Shown: piece by piece, positions 1 through 6,572 of the stretch
Position numbering within the stretch: position 1 is the stretch's first letter
Layout: the number at the start of each line of letters is the position of its first letter
NCBI GenBank assembly: GCA_023426625.1
Contig: JAFAAJ010000008.1
Location: forward strand, 1-15,181
DNA from: Bacteroidota bacterium
GTDB taxonomy: Bacteria > Bacteroidota > Bacteroidia > Flavobacteriales > Weeksellaceae
Direction: 5' to 3'
Length of the DNA: 15,181 nt
Made by a program: the position numbers and the translations under genes
Notes under the pieces: generated by a model
What the model was told of the DNA's origin: nothing
What the model saw: the letters and a program-made list of their open reading frames with translations, nothing else
The model's database searches: none

Positions 1-843
1 CCCTATTTACTGAATGAATGTGATGATGCCCCCTCCATTTTGAATCAAAAAGGAAATTTTGATGATTCTAAGAAAAAAGTAAGCTTTGTAGGAACCAGAA
101 ATATCACTTCATACGGAAAACAATTCATACAAGATTTTTTTGAAAAAACTCGGGCTACTCAATTCATTTCAGTGAGCGGATTAGCTTTAGGGGCAGATAA
201 GGAAGTTCATGAACAATCCATTCATTATCAAACGCCTACAATTGCTATTTTAGCACATGGATTCCATACATTGTATCCATCAAAGAATAAAAAACTTGCT
301 GAAAAAATATTAGAAGAGGGTGGAGCTCTGTTTACTGAATTTAATACTTCCCGAAAGCCGGACCGGGAAAATTTTATTCAAAGGAACAGGATCATTGCAG
401 GGCTATCTCCTTCAACCGTTATAGTAGAAACCGGATATGGTGGTGGTTCCATAAGCACAGCCAACTACGCCAATCAATATAACAGAGATGTTTTTGCATT
501 GCCCGGAAAAATTACAGATCCTTACAGCCAGGGTTGCAATAAGCTGATCTTTCAGAATAAAGCGATCGCTATTTCCTCTCTTCAGGATCTGGTGGAAATG
601 CTTGGACTTAATCCAAACGAACAGAAAATCGGGGACTTATTTTCACATTCAGAGACAAAAGTTCAATTATCTGGAAATCAGGAACTAATATACATCACAA
701 TTACAGAAAACCCTAAAATTTCGTTGGATGATTTGTCTGAAAAAATACAGCTTCCTTCACATAAAATATTACCCATAATTTTAGAATTAGAGCTTTTGGG
801 GATGGTAAAAACGTTTTCCGGGAGGCAATTTACAGCAATATGA
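1..843 (+). CDS. dprA: DNA-processing protein DprA, 3' part (5' end outside window)
   Basis: This is the C-terminal part of DprA (Smf), the cytoplasmic protein that binds incoming single-stranded DNA and loads RecA during natural transformation. The reading frame is open from base 1. The residues before base 40 (PYLLNECDDAPSIL) fit the family pattern just before the Rossmann fold, so the TTG at 40 is an internal Leu codon and not a start. Visible family motifs are FVGTRN, SGLALGAD, RNRIIAGLS, a GGG-x-ISTA-like segment, ALPG, and QGCNKLI, which together form the nucleotide-binding-like fold. A C-terminal winged-helix-like segment (about the last 55 codons, from LIYITITENP onward) matches the usual DprA tail. 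The stop is TGA at 841-843. Nothing indicates damage. The family assignment is firm, but the true start cannot be seen. Confidence 0.95.
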   Translation, partial: PYLLNECDDAPSILNQKGNFDDSKKKVSFVGTRNITSYGKQFIQDFFEKTRATQFISVSGLALGADKEVHEQSIHYQTPTIAILAHGFHTLYPSKNKKLAEKILEEGGALFTEFNTSRKPDRENFIQRNRIIAGLSPSTVIVETGYGGGSISTANYANQYNRDVFALPGKITDPYSQGCNKLIFQNKAIAISSLQDLVEMLGLNPNEQKIGDLFSHSETKVQLSGNQELIYITITENPKISLDDLSEKIQLPSHKILPIILELELLGMVKTFSGRQFTAI

Positions 844-928
844 AAATTAACAATTTCTTAATATTGCATTATTTCAAACATAAAATTTAATTTTTCATAA
901 AAATACGAGCATAAATCATCAATCTACC

Positions 929-940
929 AATACATGTATT
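929..940. promoter_or_regulatory. 12-base palindrome upstream of gdhA
   Basis: AATACATGTATT is a perfect palindrome about 60 bases upstream of the predicted gdhA -33 box. It could be an operator for nitrogen-responsive control of gdhA. A palindrome this short in AT-rich DNA may also be chance. Confidence 0.2.
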
Positions 941-977
941 TGTATCATTGAATTTTCAGCAAACATAATTTAAGGGG

Positions 978-1007
978 TTGTGAATCTTGAAAAAAAAATT
1001 AAATTTG
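978..1007 (+). promoter_or_regulatory. Bacteroidota-type promoter of gdhA
   Basis: The -7 box TAAATTTG (1000-1007) matches the Bacteroidota consensus TAnnTTTG exactly. A TTG (978-980) lies 19 bases upstream as the -33 element, which is a normal spacing. Transcription would begin near 1011, giving a leader of roughly 24 bases before the ATG at 1035. The region between dprA and gdhA holds no clear dprA terminator. Confidence 0.6.
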
Positions 1008-1034
1008 TTGGCAATAATATTTCAACCTTAATAT

Positions 1035-2393
1035 ATGGAACAATATAATATTGAGCAGAAAATTCAGGACTTTATTGCGAAGATAGAAGCAAAGAATCCT
1101 AACGAGCCGGAATTTTTACAAGCGGTGAAAGAAGTTGCCGTAACTGTAATTCCGTTTATTGCTACTAAGAAAGAATATAACGGAATGAAGCTTCTAGAGA
1201 GAATGGCAGAAGCTGAGAGGATCATTATATTCAGAGTTCCATGGGTTGATGACAAAGGAGAGATCCAGGTAAACAGAGGTTTCAGAATTCAGATGAACTC
1301 TGCGATCGGTCCATACAAAGGAGGTATCCGTTTCCACCCTACTGTAAATTTATCAGTTCTTAAATTCTTAGCGTTCGAGCAGGTATTTAAAAACTCTTTG
1401 ACTACTCTTCCAATGGGAGGTGGTAAAGGAGGTTCAGACTTTGACCCTCAAGGTAAATCTGATATGGAAGTAATGCGTTTCTGCCAAGCATTTATGACAG
1501 AAATGTGCAAACATATCGGTCCTGAAACTGACGTTCCTGCGGGAGATATCGGTGTAGGAGCAAGAGAAATCGGATATTTATTCGGTCAGTACAAGAAAAT
1601 CAGAAATGAGTTTACCGGAGTTCTTACAGGTAAAGGCCTTGCTTACGGAGGTTCATTGATCCGCCCTGAAGCTACAGGATATGGAGTTGTTTACTTCGCT
1701 GAGCAAATGCTTAAAACAATCGGACAAGACTTCAAAGGTAAAACAGTAACTGTTTCAGGTTTCGGAAACGTAGCTTGGGGAGTTATCAAAAAAGTATCTG
1801 AATTAGGAGGAAAAGTAGTAACTATTTCAGGACCTGACGGATATATCTATGATAAAGACGGTATCGATGGTGAAAAAATCGATTACTTATTAGAGCTTAG
1901 ATCTTCTGGAAATAACAGAGCTGAAGATTATGCTAAAAAATACCCTTCTGCTGAATTCCACGCTGGAAAACGTCCTTGGGAAGTGAAGTGTGATGTTGCG
2001 ATCCCATCTGCAACTCAAAACGAACTTGACCTTGAAGATGCTAAGAAATTGGTTGAAAACGGATGTGTATGTGTAACAGAAGCGGCAAATATGCCTTCTA
2101 CATTAGACGCGATCAACTATTTCCTAGACAGCAAAGTATTATTCTCTCCAGGTAAGGCTTCTAACGCAGGTGGTGTAGCTACTTCAGGGTTAGAAATGAC
2201 TCAGAACTCTATCCGTCTGAACTGGTCTTCAGAAGAAGTAGACGCAAGATTGAAGGAGATCATGATCGGAATCCACAAAGCTTGTAGAGACTACGGAAAA
2301 GAAGAAGATGGTTATGTAAACTATGTAAAAGGAGCCAATATTGCAGGCTTCGTGAAAGTTGCAGAAGCCATGTTAGCTCAGGGAGTTGTGTAA
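1035..2393 (+). CDS. gdhA: Glutamate dehydrogenase (probably NADP-specific)
   Basis: This hexameric-type glutamate dehydrogenase interconverts 2-oxoglutarate plus ammonium and glutamate, linking carbon and nitrogen metabolism in the cytoplasm. Its 452 residues fit the small hexameric class (E. coli GdhA is 447). The substrate-domain motif PMGGGKGGSDFDP carries the expected catalytic Lys at about 131. PAGDIGVG carries the expected catalytic Asp at about 171. GFGNVAWG (242-249) is the dinucleotide-binding glycine motif. The segment TISGPDG after the second strand has no acidic residue at the usual ribose-binding position, which suggests NADP(H) preference (inference). Codon use is clearly biased (CGT for Arg, frequent TTC, GGA and GTA) compared with neighbours, as expected for an abundant enzyme. 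It has its own promoter and terminator, so it is probably monocistronic. Confidence 0.97.
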   Translation: MEQYNIEQKIQDFIAKIEAKNPNEPEFLQAVKEVAVTVIPFIATKKEYNGMKLLERMAEAERIIIFRVPWVDDKGEIQVNRGFRIQMNSAIGPYKGGIRFHPTVNLSVLKFLAFEQVFKNSLTTLPMGGGKGGSDFDPQGKSDMEVMRFCQAFMTEMCKHIGPETDVPAGDIGVGAREIGYLFGQYKKIRNEFTGVLTGKGLAYGGSLIRPEATGYGVVYFAEQMLKTIGQDFKGKTVTVSGFGNVAWGVIKKVSELGGKVVTISGPDGYIYDKDGIDGEKIDYLLELRSSGNNRAEDYAKKYPSAEFHAGKRPWEVKCDVAIPSATQNELDLEDAKKLVENGCVCVTEAANMPSTLDAINYFLDSKVLFSPGKASNAGGVATSGLEMTQNSIRLNWSSEEVDARLKEIMIGIHKACRDYGKEEDGYVNYVKGANIAGFVKVAEAMLAQGVV

Positions 2394-2400
2394 AACATAT

Positions 2401-2430
2401 AAAAGGTTGGGAAAATTCCCGACCTTTTTT
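2401..2430 (+). terminator. Rho-independent terminator of gdhA
   Basis: The hairpin has arms AAAAGGTTGGGA and TCCCGACCTTTT with a 4-base loop and one G-U pair, followed by a T run. It begins 7 bases after the gdhA stop codon. Confidence 0.9.
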
Positions 2431-2480
2431 CTTATAGCCTGTTCCCGGGAAAATGGGATAAAAGTAAAAAGTGAAAGGAG

Positions 2481-2510
2481 AAAGCATTGAGATATTCAAT
2501 GCTTTTTTTA
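2481..2510 (+). terminator. Second terminator-like hairpin, directly before the DUF1801 start
   Basis: Arms AAAGCATTGA and TCAATGCTTT form a perfect 10-base stem around a 5-base loop, followed by a T-rich tract. It ends only about 10 bases before the ATG at 2521. It may be a back-up terminator for gdhA, a terminator of a short transcript from 2431-2480, or a leader attenuator for the downstream gene. Confidence 0.75.
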
Positions 2511-2520
2511 TTTTTATAGT

Positions 2521-2889
2521 ATGGAAAGTTCTTTCAAAACTATTGATGAATATATTCTTCTCTTTCCGGAAGATGTCCAAAAAAAGCTGTATGATCTGAG
2601 AAGAACTATTCACGATCAGCATTCGGGAATTGAAGAGTATATAGGCTATCAGATGCCTGCTTTCAGGTATAAGGGCAAACCTTTGGTCTACTTCGCAGCT
2701 TATAAGAAACATATCGGTCTTTATCCGGAGGCAGAAGCAATTGTACGCTTTGAAAATGATTTCATAAAGAGAAAATATAAATTCTCAAAAGGTGCGGTAC
2801 AGTTTCCTATTAATGAAGGTCTTCCTTCAGAACTTATTATTAGCATTGTACAATTCAGAATTAAGGAAATTAATCATAAAAAATCCTGA
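2521..2889 (+). CDS. DUF1801 / YdhG-like family protein
   Basis: This small cytoplasmic protein of 122 residues belongs to the DUF1801 family. The fold is related to the YdhG/CyaY-type iron-chaperone fold, and databases often label such proteins 'iron chaperone'. Family landmarks in order are an N-terminal helix ending in LYDLRRTI, an acidic EEYIGYQMPAF segment, GKPLVYFAAYKKHIGLYP, and the C-terminal KGAVQFP segment. The similarity starts almost at residue 1, which supports this ATG. No Shine-Dalgarno sequence is visible, which is normal for this group. The immediate 5' region is occupied by a terminator-like hairpin, and I found no convincing promoter. The stop codon lies inside a long palindrome shared with the convergent gene. 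Membership of the family is fairly sure, but the biochemical function is not. Confidence 0.85.
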   Translation: MESSFKTIDEYILLFPEDVQKKLYDLRRTIHDQHSGIEEYIGYQMPAFRYKGKPLVYFAAYKKHIGLYPEAEAIVRFENDFIKRKYKFSKGAVQFPINEGLPSELIISIVQFRIKEINHKKS

Positions 2890-2909
2890 AATAGTACTAT
2901 TTCAGGATT
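2882..2909 (-). terminator. Palindromic terminator between convergent genes
   Basis: AATCCTGAAATAG and CTATTTCAGGATT form a perfect 13-base stem with a TA centre. Read on the minus strand it is followed by a T run, making it a good rho-independent terminator for the small secreted-protein gene at 2933-3247. On the plus strand the T run is poor. The left arm contains the TGA stop of the DUF1801 gene (2887-2889). Confidence 0.8.
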
Positions 2910-2932
2910 CACATTTCTACCTACTCCATTTT

Positions 2933-3247
2933 TTATTTCGACTTTTTCTTTTTCGATTTTTTCTCATCTTTTACCGCATCTGCCGGTTGGGTTGCTTCCA
3001 GATTGGTATCTGCTTTTACTGCTGTATCCGTTGCCGTTGAAGTGGCCGATACGTCTACTGTAGCCGTTGCATTTTGATTTTGCGTAGCAGCACTCGAATC
3101 TGTTCTGGTTGGTGTATTCTGCTGTTGAGGTTGAGTTGTCGTTTGGTTATTAGTGTTTTCAACCGGTTTCTGAGGTTGAGCTTCCTGTGCAGTGACCGCG
3201 ATTACTCCGACAAATGTAAGCGCTGCTGTTAAGATTAACTTTTTCAT
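2933..3247 (-). CDS. Small secreted low-complexity (Gln/Thr/Ala-rich) protein with lysine-rich tail
   Basis: I recognise no family for this 104-residue protein. It has a clear signal peptide: a Lys pair, then a hydrophobic stretch to about residue 20, ending VTA before QEAQ. The mature part is made almost entirely of Gln, Thr, Asn, Ala, Ser and Asp, with no hydrophobic core. It ends in a highly basic segment in which Lys dominates (about residues 94-104). It is therefore probably disordered and lies in the periplasm or outside the cell. The basic tail could bind anionic polymers or nucleic acid (speculation). The ATG at 3247 is supported by the signal peptide. A hairpin at 2882-2909 terminates it. 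No exact Bacteroidota -7 box was found in the 121 bases upstream. Confidence 0.75.
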   Translation of the reverse strand: MKKLILTAALTFVGVIAVTAQEAQPQKPVENTNNQTTTQPQQQNTPTRTDSSAATQNQNATATVDVSATSTATDTAVKADTNLEATQPADAVKDEKKSKKKKSK

Positions 3248-3368
3248 AATTTTAATATTTTAAATGGTTGTTTAACATTTTTAGAACGACTCTTTTTCTA
3301 TTAAATTATGTTTCAGACACTTACTTTAACGTACTTTATAATTCTTTAAGACGATTTGGGATTGTACG

Positions 3369-3857
3369 CTATTTTCCTAAATTTTTCATAATCCGTTCTA
3401 CAAATTCAAATGCAGCGGGGCAAATCACTGTATTTTTAATCATCAGGTTATTAATCTGATAGATCTTTTTCCGGTCTGTATGCGGATATTCTCTGCAGGC
3501 TTTGGGTCTTACATCATATATAGAGCAGGTATTATCATCATTCAGAAAAAAGCATGGGAGATTTTGGAGCACTTTATCGTTGTCTTCATCCACTCTCAGA
3601 AACTTTGATTCAAAATCTGCTGGTTTCATTCTGAGATATTTCGCAATACGTTCTATATCCTTTTCGGTGTATAATGGGCCGGTTGTTTTACAGCAGTTGG
3701 CACATTGCAGACAATTGATATTCTCAAAGACTTCTTCGTGGACTTCCTGCACTGCATAATCAAGGTTTTTGGGAGGTTTTTTCTTTAGTCCTTCCAAAAA
3801 TTTTTTATGTTCTTTCTGCTTTTGTAAAGCTTGTTTTTTGTAAAATTCTAAATTCAT
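3369..3857 (-). CDS. YkgJ-family cysteine-cluster protein
   Basis: This 162-residue cytoplasmic protein is of the YkgJ / CxxCxxCC family, which is thought to bind zinc or an iron-sulphur cluster and whose role is mostly unknown. The first cluster C-x2-C-x2-CC is at residues 49-56 (CLQCANCC). Further cysteines lie at about 102 (PCFF), 111 (CSIYDVRP), 121 (KACREYP) and 146 (VICP), giving eight in all. CSIYDVRPKACREYP is the most typical family signature. A basic N-terminal stretch (about residues 7-30) precedes the cluster. The gene is divergent from the truncated haemoglobin. A good -7 box and a dyad lie in the shared upstream region. No terminator hairpin is evident after the TAG stop. Confidence 0.9.
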   Translation of the reverse strand: MNLEFYKKQALQKQKEHKKFLEGLKKKPPKNLDYAVQEVHEEVFENINCLQCANCCKTTGPLYTEKDIERIAKYLRMKPADFESKFLRVDEDNDKVLQNLPCFFLNDDNTCSIYDVRPKACREYPHTDRKKIYQINNLMIKNTVICPAAFEFVERIMKNLGK

Positions 3858-3894
3858 GATACGCCTGTTCCCACAGAATATGACATCTTAATCA

Positions 3895-3912
3895 CATTCT
3901 GATAAGAGAATG
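3895..3912. promoter_or_regulatory. Inverted repeat between divergent ykgJ-like and haemoglobin genes
   Basis: CATTCT-N6-AGAATG is a perfect 6+6 dyad. It lies directly after the predicted minus-strand -7 box, where the transcript for the cysteine-cluster protein would start. This is a classical repressor-operator position. The binding protein is unknown, and chance remains possible. Confidence 0.3.
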
Positions 3913-3920
3913 CAAAGATA
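3913..3920 (-). promoter_or_regulatory. Promoter -7 box for the YkgJ-family gene
   Basis: Read on the minus strand this is TATCTTTG, an exact match to TAnnTTTG. A possible TTG (plus strand CAA at 3945-3947) lies 24 bases upstream, slightly far for a -33 box. Transcription would begin near 3906-3909, about 50 bases before the ATG at 3857. Confidence 0.4.
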
Positions 3921-3955
3921 AAATATTGTTTTCATGAAATTTATCAAGCGGACCA

Positions 3956-3988
3956 TTGATTTTATAAATTGATTTTAAAGTAACTTTG
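3956..3988 (+). promoter_or_regulatory. Promoter of truncated haemoglobin, possibly leaderless
   Basis: The -7 box TAACTTTG (3981-3988) matches TAnnTTTG exactly, with TTG at 3956-3958 placed 22 bases upstream. The ATG at 3993 begins only 4 bases after the box, so transcription would start at or next to the start codon. The mRNA would then have almost no leader. Confidence 0.45.
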
Positions 3989-3992
3989 GAGT

Positions 3993-4376
3993 ATGAAAAA
4001 ACTGGAATCAAGAGAAGACATAGAACTTCTTGTCAATTCATTTTATCAAAAAGTAACTCAGGACGAAACGATCGGTTTCTTCTTTAATGATATTGCCAAA
4101 GTCAACTGGGATCATCACCTTCCGAAAATGTATTCTTTTTGGGAAACCATTCTTTTCGGGCAAATGAGCTATAAAGGAAATCCTATGGCGGTACATTTCC
4201 CCATCAATGAGATTAAACCCATGGAAATGAAACATTTTGAAAAATGGATCGAACTTTGGAAGAAAACCATTGAAGAAAACTTCGTGGGCGAAAATGCAGA
4301 TATGGCCATCTATAAGGCCGAAAATATTGCCAAACTAATGGCATATAAAATGGAAATGGCAAGAAGGCTTAGTTAA
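3993..4376 (+). CDS. Group III truncated haemoglobin
   Basis: This small haem protein of 127 residues belongs to the group III (trHbP) truncated haemoglobins, typified by Campylobacter jejuni Ctb. The family binds O2 and NO and is linked to oxygen handling or nitrosative-stress defence. Aligned by eye with Ctb, the whole haem pocket is present: Tyr18 (B10), His42 (E7), proximal His68 (F8, in YKGNPMAVHF) and Trp85 (G8, in HFEKWIELW). The FW pair at 49-50 and the YKGNP motif are also typical. No signal peptide or reductase domain is seen, so it is a stand-alone cytoplasmic globin. The ATG follows a strong -7 box by only 4 bases. Its TAA stop overlaps the TAA stop of the convergent ChaA gene in the tetranucleotide TTAA. 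Confidence 0.93.
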   Translation: MKKLESREDIELLVNSFYQKVTQDETIGFFFNDIAKVNWDHHLPKMYSFWETILFGQMSYKGNPMAVHFPINEIKPMEMKHFEKWIELWKKTIEENFVGENADMAIYKAENIAKLMAYKMEMARRLS

Positions 4377-5443
4377 GGAACTATTACGGTAAAAATATAA
4401 GCTGCTAAGTTTACAAGCAAAACGGTTCCGTAAAGAATATTTGTTTTGCCCCTGCTTAATGAAAGCATCACGATAAATACGGACAGGGAAAGAAGAATAA
4501 TATCTTTTTTATCCAATCCCAGTACTAAAGGAATATTGTAGATAATACACACTGCAGATACTGCCGGAATTGTAAGTCCTATACTCGCTAAGGCGGAACC
4601 AAGTGCCAGATTAAGACTGGACTGTATCTGATTGTTTTTAGCTGCCCTGATCGCTGCTGCTCCTTCAGGAAGCAATACAAGTGCTGCAATAATAACTCCT
4701 ACCAAAGATTTTGGAGCTCCGAGACTCTGCACCATCCCTTCAATGGTTGTAGACAATCCTTTTGCCATTAAAACAACAATTCCAAGGCAACAAACAAGGA
4801 AAGCAAAACTCACAATGGTTCTGGTAAAAGACGGAATATAATTTTCTTCAGGATGTTCATCCGGAATGATGAAGTAATTTCTATGTCTCACCGTTTGAAC
4901 CATCAGGAAGACTCCGTAAATGACAACACAGGCGATAGATACAAACATCAGTTGGGCCTCATTATAAAATGGTCCGTTTACACTTGAGGTGAAGTTCGGA
5001 AGCACAAGTGTCAAAATCAATATGGAAACAATACTTACTAAATAAGTGGTTGCAGATGTTCTGGCAAAAAACTGTTCGTAGTATTTTACTCCTCCCACTA
5101 AGATACAAATCCCGAGAATTCCATTGAGGATCAGCATAACGGCTGCAAAAACCGTGTCTCTGGCTAATGTAATAGCCTGATCTCCTCCGGCAACCATAAG
5201 GGAAATGATCAGCGCAACTTCAATGATGGTAATACAAAGTGCCAAAATAATGGTTCCGAATGGCTCTCCTACTTTATGAGCAACAACTTCTGCGTGATGT
5301 ACTGCCGATAAAACACTTCCTGCAAGAAGTATTCCTGCAATCACATCGTATAAAACACCTGTCCCCATCAATCCGGAGAAGTAATAAAGTACTGCTAATA
5401 CGGGGATTATATAGGTATAATGCAAAAATTCTTTTAACTTCAT
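4373..5443 (-). CDS. chaA: ChaA-type Ca2+(Na+,K+)/H+ antiporter
   Basis: This inner-membrane cation/proton exchanger of the CaCA superfamily, ChaA subfamily, extrudes Ca2+, Na+ or K+ in exchange for protons. About 10-11 hydrophobic segments are visible, with the two inverted alpha repeats of the family. Alpha-1 is GEPFGT...CITIIEVALI, with its conserved Glu at about 75. Alpha-2 is LLPEGAAAIRAAKNNQ, with its Glu at about 260. A longer hydrophilic loop (HRNYFIIPDEHPEENY) separates the two halves. An in-frame TTG at 5455 could extend the protein by four residues, but I choose the ATG at 5443, which gives 356 residues. The gene lies 65 bases downstream of the DUF6122 gene on the same strand, with no clear terminator or exact promoter box between them, so it may be read as the end of the hflX operon. 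Confidence 0.92.
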   Translation of the reverse strand: MKLKEFLHYTYIIPVLAVLYYFSGLMGTGVLYDVIAGILLAGSVLSAVHHAEVVAHKVGEPFGTIILALCITIIEVALIISLMVAGGDQAITLARDTVFAAVMLILNGILGICILVGGVKYYEQFFARTSATTYLVSIVSILILTLVLPNFTSSVNGPFYNEAQLMFVSIACVVIYGVFLMVQTVRHRNYFIIPDEHPEENYIPSFTRTIVSFAFLVCCLGIVVLMAKGLSTTIEGMVQSLGAPKSLVGVIIAALVLLPEGAAAIRAAKNNQIQSSLNLALGSALASIGLTIPAVSAVCIIYNIPLVLGLDKKDIILLSLSVFIVMLSLSRGKTNILYGTVLLVNLAAYIFTVIVP

Positions 5444-5508
5444 AAGCTTGTACAAAATACAAATAATCTATAAGATTTCAAATATCAAAAGAAAATATTA
5501 ATGAAATT

Positions 5509-5838
5509 TTAATGACACCAAAGGTGAAAATCCTGGAAATCCGTCAACATGTGGAACAAAAGCCCGATGCCTATAATCCTGATATTTCCCTTAAAAAACA
5601 GCATCAAAAAATACACCGCAATGGCATAGTAGGAATGTAAAAGGTGAAAACCTACGCTACTTCTCGAAGGATCAAATACAGGATCGGCCAATAAATGATC
5701 CAGATCTACCAACATTGTTGCCAATAATATAAAAGAAGCTTTTTTCCAGTTTTCCCGATAAAAGATTAATGCAATGAAAATCGGAAAGATAAAATGCATA
5801 AAATAATGCACCCCTGTTTTCCAAAAGAAACAATCCAT
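5509..5838 (-). CDS. DUF6122 family small membrane protein
   Basis: This integral membrane protein of 109 residues matches, as far as I recognise it, the DUF6122 family of Bacteroidota. It has about four hydrophobic segments with an array of possible metal ligands: His11 and His15 (HYFMHF), DLDH at 45-48, GFHLLHSY with His65 and His68, and HMLTDFQD with His96 and Asp100. This pattern recalls YdjM-like membrane-bound putative metal-dependent hydrolases, of which it could be a short relative (inference). Its ATG overlaps the stop of the AlkD-like gene in TAATG, which implies translational coupling. Substrate and role are unknown. Confidence 0.8.
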   Translation of the reverse strand: MDCFFWKTGVHYFMHFIFPIFIALIFYRENWKKASFILLATMLVDLDHLLADPVFDPSRSSVGFHLLHSYYAIAVYFLMLFFKGNIRIIGIGLLFHMLTDFQDFHLWCH

Positions 5839-6557
5839 TATATCCTGCCTTTTAAATAATCCTGTCTTACCGGTTCATCCAACTTTTCAATAGCATATCT
5901 CAGACACGTTCTTGGCATTTCTTTGTAATGGATATTGAGATAACCGGTCAGTTCCTTTTCATTTTTATTTCCCATTTCTCTCAACAGCCAGCCGTTTGCT
6001 TTATGCATCAGATCATGAGGATGTTTCAGATTTCGGGTTACAAACTCTTTCGTAAGATCAAAAGATCCTTTTTTAATATAATACATGGTTCCAACTACCG
6101 CAATTCTTTTATGCCACATTTCATCAGATCCGGAAAGCTTTCTCAGAAGATCTTCCTGTTGATTTTCAAAAGCATATCTCCCAAGAATTTTATAACAGCT
6201 TGAATCCACAATGTCCCAGTTGTTGATATACTGTAAATGATTAAGGTAAAAATCCACAATCTCTTTTTTCACGGCAGGAAATTTTGCTTTTTCAAATTTA
6301 GAAACCAGCATGAAAATGGCCGTTAATCTATGCTCATGATAATTCGAGGAAAGCAATTCACTGAGCTCTTCCGTTGAGATCTTTGAATAGTATTCTTTGG
6401 CTACTGATCTTTGGTCGGGAACCGTAACTCCCAAAAATAAATCTCCTTCACCATATTCCCCTTTTCCTGTTTTGAAAAATTTCGGGAAAAATGCTGCCTT
6501 TTCAGGAATGGATAAGACCGCCAATGCTTCCTGTATCTCTTTAACCAAACTAATCAC
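5838..6557 (-). CDS. AlkD-like DNA alkylation repair protein (DNA glycosylase)
   Basis: This 239-residue HEAT-like-repeat DNA glycosylase belongs to the AlkD family, which excises cationic alkylated bases such as 3-methyladenine and 7-methylguanine. The catalytic region YINNWDIVDSSC contains the W-x3-D pair (Trp114, Asp118) that corresponds to Trp109 and Asp113 of Bacillus cereus AlkD. Arg151 in WHKR and Trp190 in NGWLLRE match the other active-site residues. The active site therefore looks intact. The start is GTG at 6557, preceded by an AGG-like sequence. An in-frame TAA 18 bases upstream excludes a much longer form, and a TTG three codons later is the alternative. It lies 15 bases after the antiporter gene and is coupled to the DUF6122 gene, so it is an internal operon member. 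Confidence 0.93.
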   Translation of the reverse strand: MISLVKEIQEALAVLSIPEKAAFFPKFFKTGKGEYGEGDLFLGVTVPDQRSVAKEYYSKISTEELSELLSSNYHEHRLTAIFMLVSKFEKAKFPAVKKEIVDFYLNHLQYINNWDIVDSSCYKILGRYAFENQQEDLLRKLSGSDEMWHKRIAVVGTMYYIKKGSFDLTKEFVTRNLKHPHDLMHKANGWLLREMGNKNEKELTGYLNIHYKEMPRTCLRYAIEKLDEPVRQDYLKGRI

Positions 6558-6572
6558 CTGTTTAATAAAAGA

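Noticed and set aside
40..42. TTG at 40 as the start codon of the first gene
   Set aside because: The frame is open to base 1, and the upstream residues (PYLLNECDDAPSIL) fit the DprA family, so the gene is simply cut by the window edge.
2442..2451. TTCCCGGGAA palindrome between the two gdhA-side hairpins as an operator
   Set aside because: It is only 10 bases, with no promoter around it, and lies downstream of a terminator. Chance is the simplest explanation.
2260..2712. 150-codon minus-strand frame across the gdhA end and the DUF1801 gene
   Set aside because: It crosses two terminators and two well-supported genes, and its translation has no recognisable character.
5441..5455. TTG at 5455 as the start of the ChaA gene
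   Set aside because: An ATG four codons later (5443) gives a normal start for the family, and nothing favours the rarer codon.
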